Below, piece by piece: positions 7,850 through 17,300 of a DNA stretch of 33,139 nucleotides; the first letter of the stretch is position 1, and the number at the start of each line of letters is the position of its first letter. Location of the stretch: NCBI GenBank assembly GCA_016874675.1, contig VGTL01000029.1, positions 1 to 33,139 of the forward strand, in the 5' to 3' direction. The notes under the pieces were generated by a model. The model was not told where the DNA came from. It made no database searches and was given only the letters and a program-made list of their open reading frames with translations. This DNA comes from Methanobacteriota archaeon. GTDB lineage: Archaea; Thermoplasmatota; DTKX01; VGTL01. The translations under genes were made by a program, and so were the position numbers.

Positions 7850-7966
7850 TCAGGACGTGAGCTTTCCGGCGAAGTCCTTCACCTGCTGGACGAACGCCCC
7901 GCTCTTGATGTCCCTGGCGTGCACGGCGAGCGTGGCCTTCGGCTGGCGGCCGGCGGCGGCGGCCAT
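7850..7966 (-). CDS. Tiny hypothetical protein (38 aa)
   Basis: A 38-codon minus-strand frame starting at ATG 7966 and ending 15 nt from the stop of the converging Dus gene. A minus-strand TATA-like sequence (TTTTATAATTAT, 7993-7982) lies about 20-25 nt upstream, consistent with a leaderless mRNA. The product has a basic N-terminal half and an amphipathic C-terminal half (AFVQQVKDFAGKLTS). No family is recognised. The frame stays open further upstream, but that part overlaps the next plus-strand gene antisense and lies beyond the promoter. It may be a real small protein, a remnant, or chance. Confidence 0.4.
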   Translation of the reverse strand: MAAAAGRQPKATLAVHARDIKSGAFVQQVKDFAGKLTS

Positions 7967-7980
7967 GTCCCCGGAGGGCC

Positions 7981-7994
7981 GATAATTATAAAAC
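7981..7994. promoter_or_regulatory. Bidirectional TATA region before the reductase-adenylation gene
   Basis: GATAATTATAAAAC contains the self-complementary core ATAATTAT (7982-7989). On the plus strand TTATAAAA (7986-7993) predicts a start of transcription near 8015, a few nt before the leader ORF ATG at 8020. On the minus strand the same island serves the 38-codon ORF. Confidence 0.6.
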
Positions 7995-8019
7995 CGATGA
8001 AGTCGGATATGACGGTCTG

Positions 8020-8070
8020 ATGGCGCCGGGGGAGCGAACGCCGAAGACTGGCGGATTGGCGGGCGAATGA
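8020..8070 (+). CDS. Possible leader peptide ORF (16 aa) overlapping the next start
   Basis: An ATG at 8020, about 30 nt from the TATA centre and so nearly leaderless, opens MAPGERTPKTGGLAGE. It stops with TGA at 8068-8070, overlapping the ATG of the 936-residue fusion gene at 8067 (ATGA). This layout would couple translation of the large enzyme to this short frame. The large gene has only a weak Shine-Dalgarno match of its own and no in-frame start between the promoter and 8067. The peptide has no runs of a single amino acid of the kind seen in classical attenuators. It may simply deliver leaderless-initiating ribosomes to the second start. Confidence 0.45.
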   Translation: MAPGERTPKTGGLAGE

Positions 8071-10877
8071 TGAACGCCACCGTCCTCCTGACGGGGGCCA
8101 CGGGCTTTCTGGGTTCCCGCATAGCCCTCCGCCTCCTGGGGCGCGAGGGCGTGACGGTGCTGGCGCTCGTTCGCGGTCCCTCCGATGACGAGGCCCGCCT
8201 GCGGCTCGAGCGCAACTGGTGGGACTTCCCGGGGCTCGTGGCGGCGATCGGCGGACGGGTGAGGGTGCTGCGGGGCGACGTCTCGGAGCCCAGGCTGGGC
8301 CTCGGAGAAGGGGAATACGGCCGGGTGGTCAGGACGGTCACGCATATCATTCATACGGCGGCCGACATGCGGCTGGACGGTCCCATCGGGGAGCTGCGCC
8401 GCTCCAATGTCCAGGGCACCGCCAACGTCCTGGAGCTAGCCCGGGCGGTGCATGCGGACCACGGCCTGGCGCGCCTGTCCCACGTCTCCACGGCGTACGT
8501 CGCCGGCGGCCGGACTGGCGACGTCCCGGAGGACTCCCTGACGGACGAGCATGGCTTCTCGAGCCGCTACGAGCTCAGCAAGTACGAGGGCGAGAGGCTG
8601 GTCCGGGAGGCGATGTCCGGGCTGCCGGTCTCCGTCTTCCGCCCCGGCCTGGTGGTAGGCGATTCGAAGACCGGCGCAATCAAGACATTCAACACGCTCT
8701 ACTTCCCGCTCCGGCTCTACCTGACCGGCCGGCTGCGCGTGATTCCCGCCCGTCCCGGCCTCCGGGTGAACCTCGTGCCCGTGGATTACGTTGCCGAGGC
8801 GATAGAGCGCCTGACATTCGATGAAAGGGCGACCGGGCAATACTTCCACCTCACCGCGCCCTACGATTCCCTGCCGACCGCCCGGGAGCTCTTGGACGGT
8901 GTCCGGGAGTGGGCCTCGAAAAACCTGGGCCACCGGCCCCCGCGCGCGATGTTCGTCCCGCTCCCTGTCCCGGCGGCCCGGGGCCGCTACCGCACCCAGC
9001 GCGCCCTGACCAGGAAGGAGCGCGGCATCTTCGACGCGCTCATCACTCTTGCGCCCTACTTCAACGAGCGGCGGCGGTTCGCCCGGGGCAACCTCGACCG
9101 GCTCCTCGGGCCCTACGACCGCGACTGGCGCGCGATGCTCCCTCCCATCTTGGAGTACGCCACCTGCATGAACTTCATGCACAGGTCGGACCGCACCGTC
9201 CACGAGCAGATACTCTTCCGCCTTGGGGGCCGGAGCCGCCCCGTCACCTTCCATGACGTGCTGGAGGGCGGCCGGGAGGCCGTCCGGACGGCCGGCGAGG
9301 TCAGGCGCGATGTCCAGGCGGCGGCCGGCGCGCTGGCGTCGATGGGCGTCGGCCCGGGCGACCGCGTGGCGCTGGTCGGGCTCAACGGCACCCGGTTCGT
9401 GACCATCGATTGCGCCATCGGGCTCGTCGGGGCCGTGGGGGTGCCGCTCTACTACACCAGCCCTCCCGAGGAGATGGACGGGATAATCGGGGATTCCGGC
9501 GCCCGGCTGCTTTTCGTGGGCGCGCCGAAGGTGCTCGCCCGCGTCGGCGAGCTGCGCTCCAAGGTGCCGGTGGTCTCGTTCTGCCGCACGCCGTTGCCGG
9601 AGGGACCCGGGCGGAACGTCGTTCCCTGGGAGGCGTTCCTGGCAATGGGGTCGGGCGCCGGGGAGAAAAGGGCGGCGCCCGTCGGCCTGGGCGACCTGGC
9701 CACGCTGCGCTACACGTCCGGCACCACGGGCCGCCCCAAGGGGGTGGCCTTCCGCCACGAGGGGCTCCGCTGGATGGCCGAATCCCTCGTCTCCCTGCTG
9801 CCCTGGATGCCGCGCAACCGGCACATCTCCTACATCTCCTTCCTCCCGATGAACCATGTCGTGGAGGGCATCCTGGCCGCCTACGCCCCGTATTTTGCGG
9901 CCGCCAGGCTCGACATCTACTATGTCGAGGACCTCAGGGACCTTCCCCCGACGCTTAGGCGGGTCCGCCCCTCCATCTTCTTTGCGGTCCCCCGCGTGTT
10001 CGAGAAGGCCTGGGAGTCGCTTCTCAGGACGGGCCCCGGGAGAAGCTACGTCGCCGCGCCCGAGGGCCTGAAGAAGGCCCTCCTCCGGCGGCTGCTCCGG
10101 CGCGCCCTGCTCCGGCGCGCCGGCTGGGACAGGTGCGCCCAGCTCATCGTGGGCTCGGCCCCGATCGGGGAGGACCTCGTCCGGGCCCTCCAAGGCCTGG
10201 GGATCGAGGTGCACAACGCCTACGGCCTCACGGAGGCGCCGCTCGTCACCATGAACCGCGTCGGCCGCAACCGGCCCGGAACCGTGGGCGAGCCGCTCCC
10301 GCGCACCGAGCTGCGCATCGAGAAGGACGGCGAGTTGCTCGTGCGCGGGCCCCAGGTCGCCGCCGGGTACTTCCTCGACGGCGCCATCCGGCCGTGGGAG
10401 GGCGGGTGGCTCCCGACCGGTGATCGCGGCAGGCTCACTCCGGAGGGCAGCCTCGTCCTGGACGGCCGAAAGCGCGAGCTCATCGTCACATCCTACGGCA
10501 AGAACGTCTTCCCGGTGAAGGTGGAGTCGATGCTCCGGGACATCCCCGGGGTGGCCAACTCGATGCTCGTGGGCGACTCGCGGCCTTTCTGCGGGGCGCT
10601 GCTATGGCTCGACGAGGGCCACCGCGACCCGGCCTCCCTGGCCGCGGTGGCGGGGGCCGTGCAGGCGGTGAACGCGCGTCTCTCGCACCCGGAGCAGGTC
10701 AAGCGCTGGGCCCTGCTGCCCAACGACCTCTCCATCGAGCGCGGGGACCTCACCGCGAGCCTCAAGCTCAAGCGCGAGGCGGTCTCGTGCCGCCTGGGCG
10801 ACGTCATTGAGGCGCTCTACGGGGCGAAGGAGAGGCCGGCGTGCGTGCTGGAGCTGGGCGGCGCGGCCCGGGAGTGA
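8067..10877 (+). CDS. Fused thioester reductase-type SDR and acyl-AMP/CoA ligase
   Basis: A 936-residue, two-enzyme protein. Residues 1-365 form an extended short-chain dehydrogenase of the NAD_binding_4 (fatty acyl/thioester reductase) type: TGATGFLG at 9-16 binds NAD(P)H, 'LSHVSTAYVAG' carries the catalytic Ser/Thr region, and YELSK (Y168, K172) is the active pair. Residues 370-936 form an AMP-binding enzyme like long-chain acyl-CoA synthetases: YTSGTTGRPKG at 549-559, NAYGLTE around 719, TGDRG at 784-788, and a 'SLKLKR' lysine pair (900, 902) in the C-terminal lid. No carrier-protein domain lies between them. The order is the reverse of carboxylic acid reductases (adenylation, carrier, reductase). 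A likely role is activation of a carboxylic acid and reduction of its thioester to an aldehyde or alcohol. Repeat R3 follows the stop by 7 nt. Confidence 0.88.
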   Translation: MMNATVLLTGATGFLGSRIALRLLGREGVTVLALVRGPSDDEARLRLERNWWDFPGLVAAIGGRVRVLRGDVSEPRLGLGEGEYGRVVRTVTHIIHTAADMRLDGPIGELRRSNVQGTANVLELARAVHADHGLARLSHVSTAYVAGGRTGDVPEDSLTDEHGFSSRYELSKYEGERLVREAMSGLPVSVFRPGLVVGDSKTGAIKTFNTLYFPLRLYLTGRLRVIPARPGLRVNLVPVDYVAEAIERLTFDERATGQYFHLTAPYDSLPTARELLDGVREWASKNLGHRPPRAMFVPLPVPAARGRYRTQRALTRKERGIFDALITLAPYFNERRRFARGNLDRLLGPYDRDWRAMLPPILEYATCMNFMHRSDRTVHEQILFRLGGRSRPVTFHDVLEGGREAVRTAGEVRRDVQAAAGALASMGVGPGDRVALVGLNGTRFVTIDCAIGLVGAVGVPLYYTSPPEEMDGIIGDSGARLLFVGAPKVLARVGELRSKVPVVSFCRTPLPEGPGRNVVPWEAFLAMGSGAGEKRAAPVGLGDLATLRYTSGTTGRPKGVAFRHEGLRWMAESLVSLLPWMPRNRHISYISFLPMNHVVEGILAAYAPYFAAARLDIYYVEDLRDLPPTLRRVRPSIFFAVPRVFEKAWESLLRTGPGRSYVAAPEGLKKALLRRLLRRALLRRAGWDRCAQLIVGSAPIGEDLVRALQGLGIEVHNAYGLTEAPLVTMNRVGRNRPGTVGEPLPRTELRIEKDGELLVRGPQVAAGYFLDGAIRPWEGGWLPTGDRGRLTPEGSLVLDGRKRELIVTSYGKNVFPVKVESMLRDIPGVANSMLVGDSRPFCGALLWLDEGHRDPASLAAVAGAVQAVNARLSHPEQVKRWALLPNDLSIERGDLTASLKLKREAVSCRLGDVIEALYGAKERPACVLELGGAARE

Positions 10878-10883
10878 GGCCGC

Positions 10884-10980
10884 GGGGTGCCGGGTGCCGG
10901 GTGCCGGGTGCCGGGTGCCGGGTGCCGGGTGCCGGGTGCCGGGACGCGTGTCATTCCCTCGCACCCCGCACCCTGCACCC
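10884..10980. repeat. Heptamer repeat element R3
   Basis: Eight perfect tandem copies of GGGTGCC occupy 10885-10940. After about 20 nt a complementary-type tract of GCACCC(C/T) units lies at 10960-10980. The whole sits 7 nt downstream of the fusion gene stop and upstream of the promoter at 11042. The 21 nt at 10960-10980 recur exactly in R5 at 23041-23061. From 10981 to the TATA box only a looser tract of GTACGC/GTGCGC-like units is seen. Confidence 0.9.
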
Positions 10981-11041
10981 TCGTTGATTCCTGTACGCCG
11001 CCCGCTGTACGCTGTGCGCCCGTGCCCGGGGGGACGGGCCG

Positions 11042-11053
11042 ATATATTTAAAA
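11042..11053 (+). promoter_or_regulatory. TATA box of the three-gene operon
   Basis: ATATATTTAAAA is a strong archaeal TATA box centred near 11048, about 31 nt from the ATG at 11079. That predicts a leader of only a few nt and argues for ATG 11079 rather than the in-frame TTG at 11067. Confidence 0.7.
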
Positions 11054-11078
11054 CGCGCGGACCGCATTGCTCGGGGCG

Positions 11079-12332
11079 ATGGCTGGTGACGGCCGGGCGA
11101 GGGATGGGGCGCCGAGCGTGCTCCTCGTCGGCTACAACGGCGCCAACAACACCGGCTCGGAGGCGCGCCTGCTTTCCATCATCGAGGACGTGCGGGCGGT
11201 CCTCGGCCCGGGAGCGCAAATGACCGTCCCGACGCTCAACGAGAGGAACCTGCGGCGCTACCTGAAGGAGGGGCCGGGCCTGCGCATCGAGCCGGTGCCC
11301 TCGATATTCTTCTTCGCGCTGAAGCGGCTCGTGAGGCAAAACGACCTGATGATGCTCGTCGAGGGCAGCTGCTACATGGACACCTGGACCACGGCGCTCC
11401 TTCTGGCCTTCACCTCGGCGACGAGGTATGCGAAGGCGGCCGGAAAGGCCTCGCTGGCCTACGCCGTGGACGTTGGGGACCTTTCGCCGGGCAACCGGAG
11501 AAGGGTCCGGACGGAGGCCAGCAAGACGGACCTGATAATCACGAGGACCGGTGCGGCGGCCCGGAGGCTGGAGGCGCTGGGCGTTACGGCGCCCCTCGAG
11601 GTCACGGCGGACACGGCGTTCACCTACGTGCCGGAGGAGGCCGACGAGGGGTTCCTCTGGCGCTCCTGGCCGGAGGCGAGGGGCCCCGTGGCCGGCCTTT
11701 CCGTCGTCGACTTCCACCTGTGGCCCGTGGTCGTCCGCCTGTACGGGAAGGCGGAGCACTGCTACAAGTGGCCCTACTACTTCCTGCGCTCCCCCGAGAG
11801 GTGCCGGGCCACCCTGGAGCTCGCCGGGCACTGGGCCGCCCTGGCCGACCGCATCGTCGAGCGGCACGGGATGGACATCGCCCTGCTCGCGATGGAGGAG
11901 CTCGACACCCCCCTGGCGGGGGAGGTGCTCCGCCGGATGAGGCATCCGGCCCGGGCCCGGATATTCTCGTCGAGGGAGCTGAACGCCTCGAGGATGAGCT
12001 GGGTCCTCCGGGACCTGGACCTCCTGCTCACCTCGCGCTACCACGCGGCCGTACTCTCGATGGCGAGGCCGGTCCCGATGGCGGCCCTGCCCCACGACCC
12101 CCGCCTTTCGGGGCTCTTCGGCGAGCTAGGGATGGACGACCTCCTCGTCGACCGGAACGCCCCGGACGCCTGGACAAGGCTGGAGGCGGCCGTGGACCGG
12201 CTGGTGGCCGGGCGGGATTTGATGGTCGAGAGGCTCCGCGCCGGCAACGCGGCCCACGTCGCCAGGGCGCGGCGCAACCGGGAGCTCCTGCGCGACTTTT
12301 GCCGCCATCGGGGCTGGGCGGTGGACGGATGA
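11079..12332 (+). CDS. Polysaccharide pyruvyl transferase family protein
   Basis: A 417-residue protein with the marks of the polysaccharide pyruvyl transferase family (PF04230). The N-terminal '[18 protein letters not shown]' resembles the family's 'GNxGDEA' loop. A Rossmann-like middle contains '[10 protein letters not shown]'. The C-terminal '[31 protein letters not shown]' is the family 'SxRyHaaxxa' signature. Members move pyruvate from PEP to sugar hydroxyls in cell-surface polymers, or act as glycosyltransferase-like enzymes. Its last codons overlap the next start (ATGA at 12329), the first link in a three-gene coupled operon. The substrate is not evident, and the pairing with an oxidoreductase is unusual for surface-glycan pyruvylation. 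Confidence 0.82.
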   Translation: MAGDGRARDGAPSVLLVGYNGANNTGSEARLLSIIEDVRAVLGPGAQMTVPTLNERNLRRYLKEGPGLRIEPVPSIFFFALKRLVRQNDLMMLVEGSCYMDTWTTALLLAFTSATRYAKAAGKASLAYAVDVGDLSPGNRRRVRTEASKTDLIITRTGAAARRLEALGVTAPLEVTADTAFTYVPEEADEGFLWRSWPEARGPVAGLSVVDFHLWPVVVRLYGKAEHCYKWPYYFLRSPERCRATLELAGHWAALADRIVERHGMDIALLAMEELDTPLAGEVLRRMRHPARARIFSSRELNASRMSWVLRDLDLLLTSRYHAAVLSMARPVPMAALPHDPRLSGLFGELGMDDLLVDRNAPDAWTRLEAAVDRLVAGRDLMVERLRAGNAAHVARARRNRELLRDFCRHRGWAVDG

Positions 12333-12937
12333 GCCTGAAGCTTCGGCTGGCGTCGATTTGGACGCCGCAGGGCGCGCGGTTGTCGATGCTGGCCCGGGTG
12401 GAGCGAGCCACCACGGCGGCGCTGGACGCGCTCGTCGCGAAGCACGCGCCGGGCAAGGTCGCCGGGCTGAAAGTGGCCGGCGCCGGAAGCGGCGGGGGCC
12501 TGGAGCAAAGGAGAGCGGCGATGGCCTCGGCCCACAACGCACGCGTGAAGGCGCTGGTGGAATCAATCGGCCGGGACGGGGCGATCCGGGCGGGCCGCGA
12601 GGCGCTCTTTCCGGTCGGAAAACTGCTGGGCGAGGAGGCCCGGAGGGAGCTTTCGGCCGGGGACGGCCCGGACGACATGGAGCGGGCCGCCCGCGTCCTG
12701 TACCGGGCGCTGGGCATAGACTTCACGCTGGAGCGCGTGCCCGGAGGGACGATGCTCATGAGGGTCCACCGCTGCGCCCTCGCCGCGCACTACTCGCCGG
12801 AGGCCTGCGAGATACTGAGCGCCGCCGACGAGGGGGTGGTCGCCGGCCTCAGCCCGGACTACGCGATGGCGTTCGAGCGCAGGATGACGGCCGGACCGAA
12901 GGAGTGCCTGGCGCGCATCGGGGAGGTGCGACGGTGA
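12329..12937 (+). CDS. Small Cys-containing protein, possibly ATC-hydrolase/DUF6125-like
   Basis: A 202-residue soluble protein. The C-terminal 60 residues carry a pattern of spaced cysteines (C149, C160, C193) in '[14 protein letters not shown]...[17 protein letters not shown]'. From memory this resembles the C-terminal pattern of the L-2-amino-thiazoline-4-carboxylate hydrolase/DUF6125 group; I cannot confirm this. The N-terminal half is helical and charged, with a Gly/Ala-rich stretch (50-57). Both ends overlap neighbours by 4 bp (ATGA at 12329, GTGA at 12934), so it is very likely made in fixed ratio with the pyruvyl transferase-like protein and the GMC oxidoreductase and may act with them. 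Confidence 0.7.
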   Translation: MSLKLRLASIWTPQGARLSMLARVERATTAALDALVAKHAPGKVAGLKVAGAGSGGGLEQRRAAMASAHNARVKALVESIGRDGAIRAGREALFPVGKLLGEEARRELSAGDGPDDMERAARVLYRALGIDFTLERVPGGTMLMRVHRCALAAHYSPEACEILSAADEGVVAGLSPDYAMAFERRMTAGPKECLARIGEVRR

Positions 12938-14226
12938 GGGCGATCGTGGTCGGCACGGGCGCCGGCGGGGCCACCGCCGCCCGCGAGCTCGCCCTGAGGG
13001 GGTTCGAGGTGCTGGTCCTCGAGGCCGGGAAGCCGTTCAGACCGTTCACGCGCAACATCTCGTGGGCCGCGCCCCTCCGCCGTGTGGGCGCGCTGGGGGG
13101 CGAGCGCACCATCAGCCGCCTCTTCCCGGCGATGGAGACGCGGCGCTCCTCGGAGGACCTGGTGCTCGTCCGGGGGCTGGCCGCCGGCGGGTGCACGGTC
13201 CTGTCGTGCGGGAACCTGGTGCGCGCCGACAACGGGCTCAAGGATATGGGCGTGGACCTTGCGCCCGAGTTCGAGGAGCTCGAGCGGCTAATCGGCGTGA
13301 CGACCGTCCCGCGCCCCAGGTGGCGCCCGCTCTCGGCGGCCATGTTCGACGCGGCCGCGAAGATGGACCTCTCCCCGGCGCCGACGCCCAAGGCCGTCGA
13401 CCTGAGCGGGTGCGTCTCCTGCGGCCTCTGCGAGCTGGGGTGCGCCCGCGGGGCGCGCTGGGACTCCCGGCGGTTCCTGGGCGATGCCCTGCGCGCCGGC
13501 GCAACCGTGCGCTACGGAACGCCGGTGCGGAAGGTGGTCGTGGAGGATGGAAGGGCGCGGGGGGTGCTCGCCGGGAGGAAGGGCGCGCCCGAGCGGATGA
13601 GGGCCGACGCGGTCGTATTGGCCGCCGGGGGCATCGGCAACGCGCAGGTGCTGAAGTCGTCGGGGCTCCGGGCCGAGGACCGGCTCTGGGCCGACATCGT
13701 GCTCACCGTGGGCGGCCGGAGCGCCAGCGCCCGGATGCTCGGGGAGCCGCCGATGGTGTGGTACGCCAGACGGGACGGATACATGCTGTCGCCCTACATC
13801 GACATCCTGTCGCACTGGTTCCACGGGCCCTGGAGGAAGGTGCCCGTCGGGGACCGGGTCGGGCTGATGGTCAAGCTCGCCGACGAGGGGAACGGCCGCG
13901 TGAACGCCGACGGGACGGTGGAGAAGCCCGTTTCCGAAATGGACCGGGTGCGCCTCGACGGGGCCGCGGGACTGGCGCGCCGCCTCATGGAGGGGGTGGG
14001 CGTGGAGGGGCCGTTCGTGGAGGGGATGCTCAACGGGGGCCATCTCGGCGGCACGGTCCCCCTGGCGCGATGCGACGCCGCCACGATGCACCCCTCCACC
14101 CTGCCGGAGGGCCTGTGGGCGGCCGACCTGTCCCTGGCTCCCCGCTCGGAGGGCCTGCCCACGATGCTCGTGGCGGCGGCGCTGGCCCTGAGGGTGGCCC
14201 GCCTCATCCCGTTGCGCCGGACTTGA
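12934..14226 (+). CDS. GMC-type FAD oxidoreductase with a four-Cys cluster motif
   Basis: A 430-residue flavoprotein. The N-terminus '[28 protein letters not shown]' is the FAD dinucleotide fold, '[15 protein letters not shown]' is the GMC substrate/FAD loop, and '[12 protein letters not shown]...[19 protein letters not shown]' is the GMC C-terminal signature. C160, C163, C166 and C170 form CxxCxxCxxxC, as in many prokaryotic GMC dehydrogenases of COG2303, and could hold an Fe-S cluster. The Asn or His usually found before 'PT' in the last motif is Leu here, so the standard alcohol-oxidising pair may be incomplete. The start is GTG at 12934, overlapping the previous stop (GTGA). Expected chemistry is oxidation of an alcohol or double-bond reduction on a hydrophobic substrate. 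Confidence 0.85.
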   Translation: MRAIVVGTGAGGATAARELALRGFEVLVLEAGKPFRPFTRNISWAAPLRRVGALGGERTISRLFPAMETRRSSEDLVLVRGLAAGGCTVLSCGNLVRADNGLKDMGVDLAPEFEELERLIGVTTVPRPRWRPLSAAMFDAAAKMDLSPAPTPKAVDLSGCVSCGLCELGCARGARWDSRRFLGDALRAGATVRYGTPVRKVVVEDGRARGVLAGRKGAPERMRADAVVLAAGGIGNAQVLKSSGLRAEDRLWADIVLTVGGRSASARMLGEPPMVWYARRDGYMLSPYIDILSHWFHGPWRKVPVGDRVGLMVKLADEGNGRVNADGTVEKPVSEMDRVRLDGAAGLARRLMEGVGVEGPFVEGMLNGGHLGGTVPLARCDAATMHPSTLPEGLWAADLSLAPRSEGLPTMLVAAALALRVARLIPLRRT

Positions 14227-14250
14227 GGGTGATTCGCACCCGCACAAAAC

Positions 14251-14275
14251 ATATTATATACCCGCGCGGGTATAA
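14251..14275 (+). promoter_or_regulatory. Promoter with 18-bp perfect palindrome (candidate operator)
   Basis: A TATA element (TTATATA, 14254-14260) runs directly into TATACCCGCGCGGGTATA (14257-14274), a perfect 18-bp palindrome. Transcription from this TATA would start near 14281-14284, so the palindrome spans the TATA box and the region just upstream of the start site. That is the usual place for an archaeal repressor operator. A second TATA-like TATAAG lies in its right half. The gene downstream is the glycine-rich surface protein (TTG start at 14339). Confidence 0.6.
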
Positions 14276-14338
14276 GATACGCGACGATGCCGCCGGGCCC
14301 CCCGGGGCGCCGCGCATCGCCGGTCCGGAGGGAACGGT

Positions 14339-17300
14339 TTGGCTGGCAAGGGCAGATCGTCGACTGCACTCGTGGCATTCGTCCTGGTCGCCGGACCGCT
14401 GCTCTCGCTGCTCGCCGGGCTGCCGGCGCCCGTCTCGGGCGCGCCAGAGCCCGCCGCGGGCTCCTGGACCGACTCGTTTGAGCCTCCCGACGAGCTCGCC
14501 GGAGTGTCCCTCGTGGACAACGCCACGGTGGAGCAGGGCTCCATCGTGCCCGCCTGGTCCCTGCGCACGGGCACGGGCGCCGACGGGAACCTGGAGGTGA
14601 CCGGCACGGCATACACGGACACGGTCCGCACCCACCTGGTTGCCAACGTCCAGGCGTTCGGCCAGGACCATCTGTCGGTCAACAACTCGTTGGGCTTCTC
14701 CGAGGGCGATGAGGTACTGATCGTACAGATGGTCGGCACCTCGGCCGGGACCTGGGAGTACGCGCGCGTCGCCGGTACCGCGGTCTCGAGGATCACCCTC
14801 ACGGCCCAGGTCGCCCACTCGTACATGGGCACGAGCACCAACCGGGCCCAGGTGGTACGCGTCCCCAACTTCCGCGCCGTCAATGTCTATTCCAACGGGG
14901 TGCTCACCTGCACCGCCTGGGACGGCACCACCGGCGGAGTGCTCTGTTTCAGGGCCACGGGCGATGTGGCGGTCCGTCCCGGCGGCACCATCGATGTCTC
15001 GGGAAAGGGGTTCGCCGGAGGGGGCGCCACTGCCGGCGGCCCGGGCGGGGCCGGCGGCTCGGGAGGGACCGGCGGCGGTCAGGCCCAGGCCGGGGACGCA
15101 GGCGGGACCACCTCCGGAGGGGGATCCGGTGGCGCCGGCGGCAGCGGAAGCTTCGGGCGCCCGGGAGGGCCGGGCGGGCCCGGTGGCGGGGCCGGGGCGG
15201 CGGGGCTCAAGGGGAGCGCCGGGAAGCCCGGGCAGAGCTCGAGCGGCGCCGGGGCGGGCTCGGGCCAGGGAGGCTCCAACAAGGGCAGCGCGGACCTGGC
15301 CAATTTGCAGATCGGCGGTGGAGGCGGCGGCGGCCAGGGAGGCAACGGCGGGGCCGGCGCCGGCGGCGGAGGCGGGGGCGGGGGTGGAAGGAATCCCGGC
15401 CAGGACGGGACGCCGGGCGGCCACGGCGGGCCGGGCGGGACCGGCTCCGAGGGCGGGGCGGGCGGAGGGGCGGTCATCGTCACCGCCAGAGCCGTGGAGG
15501 TCGAGGGCTCAATTCGCGCCAACGGGCTCCAGGGCAGCGGCGGGCTGCCGGGCGGCCCGGGGGAATCCGGCGGGCGCGGCGGCCAGGGCGGACCGGGCGG
15601 CGGCTCCTTCCCGTACTATTACGACGGCGGAGGGGGCGGCGGGGGCAACGGCGCCTCCGGCGGCCAGGGCGGGTTCGGCGGCGGCGGCGGCAGCGGCGGC
15701 ACGATCTGGCTTTCGGCGTTCGACGTCGTCCTGGGACAGGGGCTGGTGACCGCGCTCGGAGGCCCGGGCGGGAACGGGGCCGGCGGCGGAGCGGGCGGGG
15801 CCGGCGGCGAGGGCGGCCCGCGGGGCGGCAACAGCGCCCAGCCGGGCTCCCCCGGCGGTGCGGGCCCTTCGGGCGCGGCCGGGGTTTCCGGTTCGGCGGG
15901 AGGCCCCGGCCGCATCCGCCTGGACTCCCTCACCTCGTCGGGCGCGGTGTCGCCCGCGGGCACGGCGGTGCTCCTGGCCCGCCAACCCTACGCCGCGGTC
16001 GCATCTGTTGCCGTGACCCCCGCCTCCCTGGCGGGATGGTCAAGCTTCAATGTCGATTACACGCTCGTCGGGAGGGCGGTGCTGATCTTCGACCTCCTTG
16101 ATGCCTCCAACGGCAGCTCCCTGGGCGAGTGGATCGCCACCGGCGACGGTCGGGAGTCGCTGGACATCTCAGAGCTCGCCAACCTCTCCCTTGTGATGCG
16201 AGCCCGGCTCTACTCCGACGGCCCGGAGTCTCCGGCCCTCCACTCCTGGGACCTGACCTGGTCCCCCAACCGTCCACCCGCCCCGCCGGCGGACCTGAGC
16301 GTGGACGGTGCCGCGGAAGGTTCCCCCGGGGCGATGAACATCACCGTCCTGGTGCCGTCCCTGGGCTGGGCCTTCGCCGACAACGGCACCGGGCAGCAGC
16401 AGGGCGCCTACAACGCCTCTGTCTGGACCGGCCCCAACGGCACGGGCGCTCTGATGTGGTCGCTGGAACGGACCGGCAAAGACGACTCCGTGCTCTTCGG
16501 CAGCGGGGCGCCCTCGACCCCTCTCGTCAAGGGCAGCGACTACTATTTCCGGGTGCGGGTCCGGGACTCGCCCCTTGCGGGGTCCCTCTGGAGCCCTCAC
16601 TCCGAGATGAGGTTCCACATCAATGCACCACCGGTGGCGCCCGGGCTGCGCTCCCCCGCGGACGCCTCGACGGGCGTGAAGAGGCCGGTGCAGCTCTCCT
16701 GGAATGCCTCCGCCGACCCCGAGGGAGCACCCCTCACCTACGAGTGGCAGGTGAGCGGCAGCGCGGACTTCGCCGCCCTTCGAGGCAGCGGCACCACCAA
16801 CGTCACGAATGCCTCATTGGACCTCTCCCCCAACACCCCCTTCCACTGGCGGGTGCGCTCCTTCGACGGGCTGGAGTCCTCCGGATGGAGCGAGGTGTGG
16901 ACCTTCTCGGTCTCGAGCAACCGGCCCCCGTCGGTGGCATCGCCGCCGAGGACCAGCCTCTTCTTCTACGAGACCCGGGAGCTCAACCTGACGGCCTTCG
17001 GCTCGGACGCCGAGGACGGCACCAACCTCTCCTGGGACGCCGGGCTGACCGGGGGACCAGGCGTCGGGGGCGACCCGGCGCCCCTCCGGGTGGAGGTGGA
17101 GGGCCGGACGCTGAGGCTGGTCGCGGGAACGGTCGAGGGCACGTTCAATGTCACGCTCAGAGCGACCGACAGCGAGGGCTTCACGGGCAGCGCGGTGATG
17201 TTCGTCACGGTCTCGTACGCGCCGCCCAACCAGGCCCCCCGGATATCCCTGAACGGCTCCACCATCGCCGGCGGGAGCACCCTCCGTATCGACCTACTCA

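Noticed and set aside
10981-11041. tRNA or other structured RNA gene in the spacer before the operon
   Set aside because: No cloverleaf, anticodon arm or TTCGA-type T-loop could be found; only heptamer-like tracts.
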